Origin: Paenibacillus tarimensis
GTDB lineage: Bacteria > Bacillota > Bacilli > Paenibacillales > Paenibacillaceae
Length of the DNA: 64,000 nt
Direction of reading: 5' to 3'
Assembly (NCBI RefSeq): GCF_021532315.1
Contig: NZ_JAKGAO010000011.1
Coordinates: 470,168 to 534,167 of the forward strand
The first letter of the stretch is position 1, and the number at the start of each line of letters is the position of its first letter. Below are positions 7,923-15,450 of the stretch, in pieces. The notes under the pieces are model-generated. The model ran no database searches. It had not been told where the DNA came from and worked only from the letters and a program-made list of their open reading frames with translations. A program made the translations under genes and the position numbers.

Positions 7923-9203
7923 GTGTCGCCACCTATCGTATTAGGCATATCTCTTATCGTATGTATACTAATAGGTATTCCGATCGCATTCGCCATTGGG
8001 ATCGCCACCTTGGTTACTTTATTCGTCGGGGGCATTCCGCTCGCGTTTATCGCCCAACAATCGTTTACTGCCCTTGACTCTTTTCCTCTGATGGCCGTTC
8101 CTTACTTTATATTAGCGGGCGCTCTAATGGAGACTGGCGGTTTATCCAAAAGAATCATTCATGTCGCGCAGGAGGCCATGGGCAACGTAACCGGGGGCTT
8201 CGGCATTGTGACAATTCTAGCTTGTTCCTTATTCGCCGCCATTTCCGGATCAAGTCCGGCGACGGTCGCAGCGATCGGTTCGATAATGATTCCAGCCATG
8301 GTAAAGCACGGATACAGTAAGGATTTCGCTGCCGCAGTAGCCGGATCGGGCGGAGGGTTGGGCATCATTATCCCTCCTTCCATTCCAATGATTATTTACG
8401 GCATTGTTGCCGGAGTATCCATTGGCGATATGTTTCTAGCCGGATTCGTGCCCGGGTTTTTCCTAGCATTTCTGATGATTATGCTGATTTATGTCACGTC
8501 GAGACGAAGAGGATATACTGGTACCGGCCAAGCTTTTCAATTCACCAATTTCATGAAGGCACTCTGGGATGCCAAATGGGCGCTTTTCGCGCCAGTTCTT
8601 ATCTTAGGAGGTATATACAGCGGCATCTTCACCCCGACGGAATCAGCAGTCATCGCCGTTGTCTACGGGCTGTTCGTAGGTCTATTCATATATAAAGAAT
8701 TGAACTGGAGGCAGATTCCCAAAACCCTAATCTCTTCGGCCATGATCACTGGTTCCGTCATGGTTATACTGGGGACCGCGACCGCATTCGGCAAGTTAGT
8801 TACCATGTACCAAGTGCCGAACATGCTAGCCGCCGCGTTGACAAACATATCCGACAACAAATATGTGTTACTGCTGTTGGTCACAGCATTGATTTTGTTT
8901 ATCGGCACATTTATGGAGACGTTGTCGATCATCATCATTTTAGCACCGCTGTTCTTACCTGTACTGATGCAGTTGGGTGTAGATCCGATCCATTTCGGGG
9001 TTCTTCTTGTCATCGGGGCCGAGATCGGTATGATGACTCCTCCGCTCGGCGTGAATTTGTTCGTTGCGTCTGGGATTTCGGGCTTATCTATTGAAAGAGT
9101 GTCCAAATCCATTTTCCCGTTTGTGCTTGTGCTCATCTTCGGCATGCTTGTCATGTTGTTCGTGCCATGGATGATACTCATTGTTCCACGAATTTTCGGA
9201 TAA
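7923..9203 (+). CDS. dctM: TRAP transporter large permease, DctM family
   Basis: This 426-residue protein is the large membrane subunit that moves the substrate inward with sodium or proton coupling. It is hydrophobic throughout (about 12 segments). It carries the DctM signatures AAISGSSPATVAAIGSIMIP, GSGGGLGIIIPPSIPMIIYG and EIGMMTPPLGVNLFVASGI, which form the ion and substrate path. Translation starts at GTG 7923. The size matches the family (about 425-430). It is followed 12 bases later by the HPr-like gene, which appears to be in the same operon. Confidence 0.94.
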   Translation: MSPPIVLGISLIVCILIGIPIAFAIGIATLVTLFVGGIPLAFIAQQSFTALDSFPLMAVPYFILAGALMETGGLSKRIIHVAQEAMGNVTGGFGIVTILACSLFAAISGSSPATVAAIGSIMIPAMVKHGYSKDFAAAVAGSGGGLGIIIPPSIPMIIYGIVAGVSIGDMFLAGFVPGFFLAFLMIMLIYVTSRRRGYTGTGQAFQFTNFMKALWDAKWALFAPVLILGGIYSGIFTPTESAVIAVVYGLFVGLFIYKELNWRQIPKTLISSAMITGSVMVILGTATAFGKLVTMYQVPNMLAAALTNISDNKYVLLLLVTALILFIGTFMETLSIIIILAPLFLPVLMQLGVDPIHFGVLLVIGAEIGMMTPPLGVNLFVASGISGLSIERVSKSIFPFVLVLIFGMLVMLFVPWMILIVPRIFG

Positions 9204-9215
9204 GGGGGCATCGGA

Positions 9216-9476
9216 ATGGCTACGAAAAAAATTGTCATTCGGTTGTCGGAGGATAAGACGATCGCTGAATTAGGAAAAATATTAACCGGATTTAATTCCG
9301 AAGTGATGATAAAGAAGAACGAAGGGGTTCACTATAAAGAAGCCAATCTTAAAAGCATTTTGGGATTGATCAATCTGCGTCTCAATAATGGCGACGGGGT
9401 CACGATCGAAGGGGTCGGGGAGGAGGCGGAGGAGGCCGTAGAAGTCGTTGCGACATTCCTTGGCGGAACGCGGTAA
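9216..9476 (+). CDS. HPr-family protein lacking the phosphocarrier histidine
   Basis: This 86-residue protein has the HPr fold pattern. The regulatory-serine segment NLKSILGLINL (Ser about 47) matches the NAKSIMGLMSL region around Ser46 of HPr, and the C-terminus (GVTIEGVGEEAEEAVEVV) matches the HPr C-terminal helix. The active-site loop that should read GLHARP is replaced by DKTIAEL, with no histidine near residue 15. It therefore cannot accept phosphate from enzyme I as HPr does. In this it resembles Crh, which also lacks the His but keeps the Ser. AAGGGGG (9202-9208) serves as ribosome-binding site. Its place in a TRAP operon suggests a local regulatory or accessory role, but the function is unknown. 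Confidence 0.8.
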   Translation: MATKKIVIRLSEDKTIAELGKILTGFNSEVMIKKNEGVHYKEANLKSILGLINLRLNNGDGVTIEGVGEEAEEAVEVVATFLGGTR

Positions 9477-9532
9477 ACCCTTTCCTGATTCTGTAATCTC
9501 AGTGTACACGATATGTTTAGGGAGGAACATCG

Positions 9533-10495
9533 ATGACCCTTAAAGTAGTGGTGACGGATTATGAATACGAGAACCTCGAGCCGGAGCGGGAAGTATTCGA
9601 ACCCCTTGGAATCGAGCTAATTCCAGCGCAGTGCCACACCGAACGGGAGGTCATTGAAGCCGCGAAAGATGCTCACGGCTTAATTAGTCAGTATGCTCCT
9701 ATTACTCGGAACGTCATTGAAAACTTGCCGCATTGCAAAGTCATCTCTCGTTACGGGATCGGCGTCGATACGATCGATGTGAAGGCAGCCTCGGATAGAG
9801 GAATTATTGTCGGGAACGTTCCTGACTACTGTATCGACGAGGTGTCCGACCATGCGCTCGCTCTGCTCCTAACCGGAGCCCGAAAAATCATACCGTTGCA
9901 TCAAGCGATCCAAAAGGGCAAATGGGATTACAAGATAGGCGTTCCTATATATCGCTTAAGAGGGCTTGTTCTCGGCTTGGTTGGCTTTGGCCGAATCCCT
10001 CAGCAAGTCGCGCGGAAAGCGCAGGCCTTCGGTCTTCGAGTGATCGCTTACGATCCATTCATTCCTGGAGGAGTGGCCGAAAGCTTCGAAGTTAAGCTGG
10101 TACAATTGGATGAACTTTGTGCACAGTCCGATTTTATTTCCGTACATGCGCCGCTCTTGGCAAGCACCCGAGGCATGATCGGCGAGGAGCAGTTCCGACG
10201 GATGAAGAAAGGAGCCATCATTGTAAATACGGCAAGAGGCCCTATCATTCAGGAGGAGGCATTAATTCGGGCGCTTCAAGAGAGAACCATATCCGGCGCA
10301 TGTTTAGACGTAGTAGAACAGGAGCCCATCGACGAGAGCAATCCGCTACTGAGCATGGACAATGTGATTCTGACCCCCCATATTTCTTGGTATTCGGAAG
10401 AATCACAAAATGAGCTCAAGCGCAAAACGGCACAGAACGTGGCTCGTGTGTTGATCGGCGAACGACCGGACTATATCGTGAATCCAATCCAGTAA
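9533..10495 (+). CDS. D-isomer-specific 2-hydroxyacid dehydrogenase
   Basis: This 320-residue NAD-dependent dehydrogenase of the D-lactate/phosphoglycerate/CtBP-like family interconverts 2-hydroxy and 2-oxo acids. The dinucleotide loop reads GLVGFGRIPQQVA, so the usual last Gly of GxGxxG is Pro. Catalytic residues are present: Arg235 in NTARGPI, Glu264 in VEQEP, and His283 in LTPHISWYSE. AGGGAGGAAC (9519-9528) precedes the start. It closes the TRAP operon, so it probably oxidises or reduces the imported acid; candidates include glyoxylate, hydroxypyruvate and sugar-acid derivatives. The exact substrate cannot be assigned. Confidence 0.9.
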   Translation: MTLKVVVTDYEYENLEPEREVFEPLGIELIPAQCHTEREVIEAAKDAHGLISQYAPITRNVIENLPHCKVISRYGIGVDTIDVKAASDRGIIVGNVPDYCIDEVSDHALALLLTGARKIIPLHQAIQKGKWDYKIGVPIYRLRGLVLGLVGFGRIPQQVARKAQAFGLRVIAYDPFIPGGVAESFEVKLVQLDELCAQSDFISVHAPLLASTRGMIGEEQFRRMKKGAIIVNTARGPIIQEEALIRALQERTISGACLDVVEQEPIDESNPLLSMDNVILTPHISWYSEESQNELKRKTAQNVARVLIGERPDYIVNPIQ

Positions 10496-10801
10496 CAGTA
10501 TGATGAGGAAACGCCTGGGGGTGTTCACCCGCAAGGGACGCCGGTGTGGTACAATCAATTTGTCTCTGTAAAAAAGGTCGAATAGCCCTTAAAGGTGGTC
10601 TATTTGGTGTATTTAAGTAATTCTATTCACTTTCTAAATATGAGCATTTTGCATGAGCGCTAAAAAGGGCATTTTGTCCAAAAACTAACGGCCCTTGTCA
10701 GGCAGGTATAATAGCAATGATGATTCCCCCTTTCAACCAGATTCCATCAGAGTGAGGAGAGCATCCCCACTCTTTCTTTGTGAACTCTAGAAAAATTCGC
10801 C
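10496..10801. other. Intergenic region between the accessory block and rlmH
   Basis: 306 bases contain no gene. There is a small GGGTG-TT-CACCC hairpin near 10520, a TATAAT-like sequence near 10708, and a terminator at 10749-10779. This is where the conserved origin-flanking gene order begins. The A+T-rich middle could be a decayed mobile-element end, but I see no terminal repeats that prove it. Confidence 0.4.
10749..10779 (+). terminator. Terminator after the dehydrogenase operon
   Basis: AGAGTG (10749-10754) pairs with CACTCT (10768-10773), extended by GG/CC inside, followed by TTCTTT. The uridine-rich tail is on the plus strand only, so it ends the dct/dehydrogenase transcript facing rlmH. 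Confidence 0.6.
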
Positions 10802-11281
10802 CTACTTATGATAAGGTTCACCCCGATTAATCTTCACCGCCCGATACACCTGCTCGGTCAGCACCAGCCGCATCAACTGATGCGGCAGGGTCATACGCCC
10901 GAAGCTGAGCTTCTGCTGGGCGCGTTTCAGTACGTTCTCGCCGAGGCCGTTGGAGCCGCCGATGACGAATACGACGTGGCTGCTGCCGTAGGTGCCCAGC
11001 TTGTCCAGCTGGGCGGCAAGATCCTCGGATGACCACAGCTGGCCGCCAATGGCCAGGGCGACCACATGTGCATCCGGCTTGATCTGGGCCAGCAGGCGTT
11101 CGCCCTCCCGCTCGCGGACCTGTGCCTCCTCCGCTGCACTCATCGTCTCCGGCGCCTTCTCATCCGGCACCTCAATCACATCAAACTTTATGTAAGGCTT
11201 CAGACGCTTCGCATACTCCGCAATGCCGTCCGCCAAATATTTTTCCTTCAGCTTCCCAACCGCTGCTATTTGCACATGCAT
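10802..11281 (-). CDS. rlmH: 23S rRNA (pseudouridine1915-N3)-methyltransferase RlmH
   Basis: This 159-residue SPOUT-class enzyme methylates pseudouridine 1915 in helix 69 of 23S rRNA using S-adenosylmethionine. The C-terminal trefoil-knot signature is complete: [17 protein letters not shown], then [24 protein letters not shown], ending in the invariant GEPYHK. The start MHVQIAAVG was chosen because GGGAGGAG lies 8 bases upstream and it gives the family length of 159; an upstream in-frame ATG would add 19 unrelated residues. It is the last gene of the conserved block that also holds htrA and walRK. Confidence 0.96.
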   Translation of the reverse strand: MHVQIAAVGKLKEKYLADGIAEYAKRLKPYIKFDVIEVPDEKAPETMSAAEEAQVREREGERLLAQIKPDAHVVALAIGGQLWSSEDLAAQLDKLGTYGSSHVVFVIGGSNGLGENVLKRAQQKLSFGRMTLPHQLMRLVLTEQVYRAVKINRGEPYHK

Positions 11282-11508
11282 TCGTAATGCTCCTCCCGTT
11301 ATAATCGAGCAGCCTACCCACCCGCCATAAGCCCCCACTAATTACCTTAACTATATGTCTTCCCCAGCCTTCTCGCGATGCAAACGTTAGAATCATGAAG
11401 CTTTTCTAATTCATTCAGACGTTTATAATGCTCCCCTGCAAGGGTATTAACGTTACAGAAGCGCACACAACTGCCAACAACAATTTGGATTTCGAAAGGG
11501 GTACAAAC

Positions 11509-11859
11509 ATGAACAAACAGAAATGGGTTAAGTCTTCGCTGACTGCTGTCCTGGGTGCTACACTGGTATTCGGTGCTGCTGCTTGCGGTAATGCCGAGAA
11601 CAACAACGTCGTGGTCGAAGACGAGAATGTCGTCACACCGGATACGACTACTCCTACTCCAGACACAACAACACCAGATGCCGGCACTACAACGCCTGAT
11701 GCTGGCACGACTGAACCAGGTACTGACGCAACGGCTCCCGACGTGAACGTTACAACACCAGATGTTGACGTGGATACGCCGGACGTGGATATCGACTCCC
11801 CTGAGGGAGAAGGCATTACGGAAGAAGGCACATCCCAAGACACGACAACTACTCCATAA
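11509..11859 (+). CDS. Small Thr/Pro/Asp-rich lipoprotein of unknown function
   Basis: This 116-residue product begins with a lipoprotein signal (lipobox GAAAC, Cys about residue 27). A low-complexity tail follows, built from repeats such as TPDTTTPTPDTTTPD, TTTPDAG and DVNVTTPDVDVDTPDVDID. It is strongly acidic and should be an extended, wall-spanning, surface-tethered chain with no folded domain. GAAAGGGG (11494-11501) supports the start. It is transcribed opposite to its neighbours and has its own terminator. Function is unknown; a spacer or divalent-cation-binding role would be speculation. Confidence 0.8.
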   Translation: MNKQKWVKSSLTAVLGATLVFGAAACGNAENNNVVVEDENVVTPDTTTPTPDTTTPDAGTTTPDAGTTEPGTDATAPDVNVTTPDVDVDTPDVDIDSPEGEGITEEGTSQDTTTTP

Positions 11860-11875
11860 TGCATGATGATACAGG

Positions 11876-11919
11876 AAAACCCGCGCATCAGGCCAACCGG
11901 CCTGACCGCGGGTTTCTTG
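11876..11919. terminator. Bidirectional terminator
   Basis: A long stem (AACCCGCG and TCAGGCC paired with GGCCTGA and CGCGGGTT) has T-rich tails on both strands. It separates the lipoprotein gene (+) from the htrA/CxxH-CxxC transcript (-). Confidence 0.8.
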
Positions 11920-11944
11920 TTGTGGACCTGTTGTCCTAACCGGC

Positions 11945-12112
11945 TCACACCAGCAGAATTTCCGCTCTCTGCTCACAGAGATCGCACTTGCGCGGCGGGT
12001 CCCAGTCCGCAAACTGAGTCCGGTCCAGATCCACCATATCCGGCGCATCTTCATAATCGTCTACGAATTTATCAATAGCCAGCTCTACATGCTCTTTACA
12101 TACACAATACAT
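11945..12112 (-). CDS. CxxH/CxxC mini-protein (BA_5709 family)
   Basis: This 55-residue protein begins MYCVCKEHVELAI and ends KCDLCEQRAEILLV. It pairs an N-terminal CVCKEH, which gives CxxxH/CxC-type ligands, with a C-terminal CDLC. This is the pattern of the small CxxH/CxxC family (first named from Bacillus anthracis) that sits beside htrA and rlmH in Bacillales, so the four ligands probably bind zinc. Translation starts at ATG 12112; GAGGAG at the very end of htrA, 12 bases away, is the likely ribosome-binding site. It is cotranscribed downstream of htrA. Function is unknown. Confidence 0.85.
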   Translation of the reverse strand: MYCVCKEHVELAIDKFVDDYEDAPDMVDLDRTQFADWDPPRKCDLCEQRAEILLV

Positions 12113-12121
12113 AAGCGCGTC

Positions 12122-13447
12122 TTACTCCTCTTCGTTGTCCTTCTCGCCCAGCTTGAATGTCGTTGTCTTCAACTTGCCATCCCGGTAAAAGGTTACGTCA
12201 ATGGTGTCGCCGATTTCCTTCTTACTATACAGATACTTCCGAAGCTCCATCGTGCTGCCGATCGGCTGGCGGTCCAGCTTCACAATCACATCATTGAAGG
12301 CAAGCCCTGCTTCCTTAGCCGGCCCCAGCGACTCCAGGACAATAACACCTTCGGTTACATCCTTCGGGAGGTTCAGCTCATTCCCGGCAGGAGGCTCCGC
12401 CTCTTCCCCGGTCTCTTCCTCATCTGTCCATGCCGCTCCCGGCTGCTGCGACAGATACTGTTCCAGATCCAGTGTATAGACGCCCAGATAAGGGCGAAGC
12501 ACCTTGCCATACTCCATTAGAGAATCCACAACAGGAAGAGCGCTGTTCATCGGAATTGCAAAACCAATCCCCTCGACACCATAATCTGCGACTTTCATGC
12601 TGTTTATACCAACAACCTCGCCGCTAAGATTAACCAGTGCCCCGCCGCTGTTGCCTTGGTTGATGGAAGCGTCAATCTGAATGACCTCCTGCTCCCAGTC
12701 ATAATTGCCATCCTGATTCAGCGATACAGGAATCGTGCGTTTGCTTTTGCTCACAATTCCCATCGTCAGGGAGTCACCGAGCCCAAGCGGATTGCCTATC
12801 GCGATTACCGTTTCCCCGTCCCGAAGCTTCATCGAATCGCCGATCGCGGCAACCGTATCAATGCCCCTGCTATCTATCTCAAGCACAGCCAGGTCAGTAA
12901 TCTGATCCATTCCCACGACCTTGGCTTCCCTAACTTCGCCATTCACAAGCATTGCCTTCAAGATATGAGCGCCTTCGACGACGTGATAATTCGTAATAAT
13001 ATAAGCTTTACCGTCTGACTTCTTAAAAATAACACCGGAGCCCAGGCTCGCCTGCTGAAGCTCGGCTTCTTCCCCGCTGTCCAGCTCCTCTTCCGTCCCA
13101 TCCTCACCGCTCCACAAGCCTTTTCCCTGCGGCAGCAGCTGTTCATTAATGATGCTTACGACAGCTGGCCTGACCACCGCTGCTGCCTGAATGGTACGCT
13201 CGAACGGATCAGCGGTCTGAATCGGCGCAGCGCCGCCAGTCTGTGTGCCGCCGGCCGGGCCGCCGCTGTCATAGCCGTAGATGAAGCCGAACATCAGCAC
13301 AGCGGCCATCGCGCTGACGAAGGAGGAGACGAACGCGATCCGCACCGCTCCCCAGCTGCGTTTTGCCGGAATACCCCATTCATCCTTGCGTGAACGGACC
13401 CGGCGGGATACCCTCGTGGAATAAAAATCGTCGTCGAACAAGCTCAT
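12122..13447 (-). CDS. htrA: HtrA-type membrane-anchored serine protease
   Basis: This 441-residue S1C protease degrades or refolds damaged exported proteins at the membrane surface. It has a short cytoplasmic tail, one membrane anchor (about residues 36-58), a trypsin-like domain and one PDZ domain (about 365-430). The catalytic triad is visible as His155 (TNYHVVEG), Asp185 (ITDLAVLE) and Ser267 (NQGNSGGAL). An acidic insert (TDEEETGEEAEP) separates protease and PDZ domains. It is the last large gene of the Wal block (B. subtilis htrC/yyxA position), followed by the CxxH/CxxC gene. Confidence 0.95.
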   Translation of the reverse strand: MSLFDDDFYSTRVSRRVRSRKDEWGIPAKRSWGAVRIAFVSSFVSAMAAVLMFGFIYGYDSGGPAGGTQTGGAAPIQTADPFERTIQAAAVVRPAVVSIINEQLLPQGKGLWSGEDGTEEELDSGEEAELQQASLGSGVIFKKSDGKAYIITNYHVVEGAHILKAMLVNGEVREAKVVGMDQITDLAVLEIDSRGIDTVAAIGDSMKLRDGETVIAIGNPLGLGDSLTMGIVSKSKRTIPVSLNQDGNYDWEQEVIQIDASINQGNSGGALVNLSGEVVGINSMKVADYGVEGIGFAIPMNSALPVVDSLMEYGKVLRPYLGVYTLDLEQYLSQQPGAAWTDEEETGEEAEPPAGNELNLPKDVTEGVIVLESLGPAKEAGLAFNDVIVKLDRQPIGSTMELRKYLYSKKEIGDTIDVTFYRDGKLKTTTFKLGEKDNEEE

Positions 13448-13596
13448 ATCTATCGCTCCTCTCGATGCCTTGCATCAAGACTATTTTTAGACTTATAGGA
13501 ATGTTTTCGGCAGAACGGATTACAATAGTAAGAGTACTAGAATTCCCTATACGAATCTGTACTAAACATTTGACATCACAAGAGGAGATGATATTG

Positions 13597-13818
13597 ATGC
13601 AGCATTTGCCTGTGTCTGCCTGGGATCAAGTCAATATGACCGCCAAGCTTGCCGATATGAAGGATCAGCATTACCAGATGCTTCTGGCCTTCCATTCCAT
13701 GCTCGACATCCTCATGGATAAGGGACTCATCACAAGGGATGAACTGGAGCGTAAAGCTGCTGCACTGGACGCGGAGTCCGAGGCCGCTATTTCTTCCTTA
13801 CTTCGTCCCATGGGGTAG
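13597..13818 (+). CDS. Conserved-looking small protein of unknown function (73 aa)
   Basis: The product is soluble and helical, starting MQHLPVSAWDQV, with a middle KDQHYQMLLAFHSMLDILMDKGLIT and a C-terminal acidic/Ala-rich helix. The phrase GLITRDELERK looks like a small helical regulator or adaptor motif, but I recognise no family. ATG 13597 is preceded by AGAGGAG at 13581-13587; an in-frame ATG at 13588 is too close to it. The last 32 bases overlap the end of yycJ on the other strand, so the two are convergent. It is divergent from htrA. Confidence 0.7.
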   Translation: MQHLPVSAWDQVNMTAKLADMKDQHYQMLLAFHSMLDILMDKGLITRDELERKAAALDAESEAAISSLLRPMG

Positions 13819-14593
13819 GCCGGTCATGGTAGGTGTGGTTCAGAAAACACTCGTCCCTTTTAAAGAATATGCCGTGATCCTCCATAATAGAATTAACAGT
13901 TACACGGGCTAGTTCCATCAAGTTATGATCAAGGCTTAGGTGAGCCAGATAGACGCGTTTGGTGCGGTCGGTCATCAGCTCGCACACCGCTTCTCCGGCT
14001 GCCTCATTGGACAGATGCCCGATATCGCTTAAGATCCGCCGCTTAATGTTCCACGGGTATCTGCCCATCCGCAGCATCCCGATGTCGTGATTGGATTCGA
14101 GCACCATTACATCGGAGTCCTCTACGGCCCGTTTCACCTTATCGCTTACATAGCCAAGGTCGGTTACCAGGCTTAGCTTATAATCCCCATCTTGAAAACA
14201 GTACCCGACCGGCTCAGCCGCATCATGCGAGATGGGATAAGACTCAACCCGCAGCTCGCCGAACTCGACTATACCGCCTGTCGGCACAATGAACCTCTTC
14301 TGGTCGGCAATCTGGCCGACATGCTTATCCAGCGCATGCCAGGTTGCTTCATTGGCATAGACCGGAAGGTCATGCTTGCGGGCGAATGCCCCTAATCCTT
14401 TAATATGATCCGAATGCTCATGTGTAACAAATATGCCGTCTATATCTTGTCCGCTGACGCCGCGTTCCTTCATTAATCCTTCCAGCTTCTTCGCGCTGAG
14501 CCCGGCATCAACCAGTATCGTCGCCTCGTCGGTCTGCACAATCGTTGCGTTCCCTGTTGAACCGCTGGCAAGAACAGTAAACCGTATGCCCAT
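13787..14593 (-). CDS. walJ: Metallo-beta-lactamase-fold hydrolase WalJ (YycJ)
   Basis: This 268-residue protein has the MBL metal motif THEHSDH (His58, His60, Asp62, His63). Further ligands are in SHDAAEP and YLAHLSLDHN, which point to an RNA/DNA-processing MBL subfamily. In Bacillota it is the last gene of the wal operon and has been linked to coordination of DNA replication with division and to mismatch repair as an exonuclease. The start follows AGGACAGGAC. It lies 34 bases after yycI in the same transcription unit. Confidence 0.92.
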   Translation of the reverse strand: MGIRFTVLASGSTGNATIVQTDEATILVDAGLSAKKLEGLMKERGVSGQDIDGIFVTHEHSDHIKGLGAFARKHDLPVYANEATWHALDKHVGQIADQKRFIVPTGGIVEFGELRVESYPISHDAAEPVGYCFQDGDYKLSLVTDLGYVSDKVKRAVEDSDVMVLESNHDIGMLRMGRYPWNIKRRILSDIGHLSNEAAGEAVCELMTDRTKRVYLAHLSLDHNLMELARVTVNSIMEDHGIFFKRDECFLNHTYHDRPTPWDEVRKK

Positions 14594-14627
14594 CTATTGT
14601 TGTCCTGTCCTTTCTCTCCCCGTCCCA

Positions 14628-15374
14628 TCAATCCAGAAGGACATTATCCTTCATCTGGGTAACCTCGGCACTGATCGCATTGACGTAATAACCGCTGCCA
14701 TCCTCCAGCAGCACGCGCCACGACGGTGCCGAGACCTGGATGTCCGAGTTGAAAATTTGTCCGTGATAGCCGAGCTGAATGTCGGTCACCACTGATCCTG
14801 TCTGCAAATATTTATCGATCAAATGCGCCACGACGGTCGCCGCCGGCAGCACTGCTTGTCCTTCTCGTTCATCGTCACCGGGAATGATTTCGACCCGGTT
14901 CTGCTGATAGGCTATAATCTGCTGATTGCTGTAATAGAGCTTCATCCTGACATCAAACATCGGCAGCCCGTTATGCAGCCGGTAGAACACCGCGCTGCTG
15001 CTGTCGCTCATGTAAGCGTCGAAGCCGTACAGCTCAAGATCGGGAATGATATCCCCCATACCTTCTAATAATTCGCTCTTGTTAAAGACAATCCTGCTGG
15101 AAACTGGAATATCAAGTTCGACTTTATTCCCGTCACCCGCCTTCTGCGTATAACGGAATGTCAGATCCTCCAGCTTGGGCGTATCCGTCGGAATACTGGC
15201 CTCAAGCCGGATTTTTTTCTCCTGCATCTTCACAGCCGCCTCCAGCGGGAGAGCCGAGAGATCCACATTGGCGTTCAGCCGTTCACGGATATCCAGCCAG
15301 AGCTGGTAGCCAAGGAGCATATTCAGCAGCAGGAATGATATGATCAATACACTCTTCGCGCGGCTCCAATCCAT
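14628..15374 (-). CDS. yycI: WalK regulatory membrane protein YycI
   Basis: The product has 248 residues. A single N-terminal membrane segment (about residues 8-27: VLIISFLLLNMLLGYQLWL) is followed by an extracytoplasmic domain. In Bacillus, YycI forms a complex with YycH and the transmembrane parts of the WalK kinase and restrains its activity. The family is variable in sequence, so the assignment rests on N-terminal pattern, size and position between yycH and yycJ. It lies 76 bases after yycH. Confidence 0.88.
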   Translation of the reverse strand: MDWSRAKSVLIISFLLLNMLLGYQLWLDIRERLNANVDLSALPLEAAVKMQEKKIRLEASIPTDTPKLEDLTFRYTQKAGDGNKVELDIPVSSRIVFNKSELLEGMGDIIPDLELYGFDAYMSDSSSAVFYRLHNGLPMFDVRMKLYYSNQQIIAYQQNRVEIIPGDDEREGQAVLPAATVVAHLIDKYLQTGSVVTDIQLGYHGQIFNSDIQVSAPSWRVLLEDGSGYYVNAISAEVTQMKDNVLLD

Positions 15375-15450
15375 TCGTTACATCTCCCTCTCCCGGCTCT
15401 GCCATGGCTGGCTGTACCAGTCTGCCAGTATCAAAGTCTCGTCTAACAGA

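Noticed and set aside
10496..10801. Possible insertion-sequence or MITE remnant
   Set aside because: The region is A+T rich with small hairpins, but no terminal inverted repeats, target duplication or transposase fragment could be shown.
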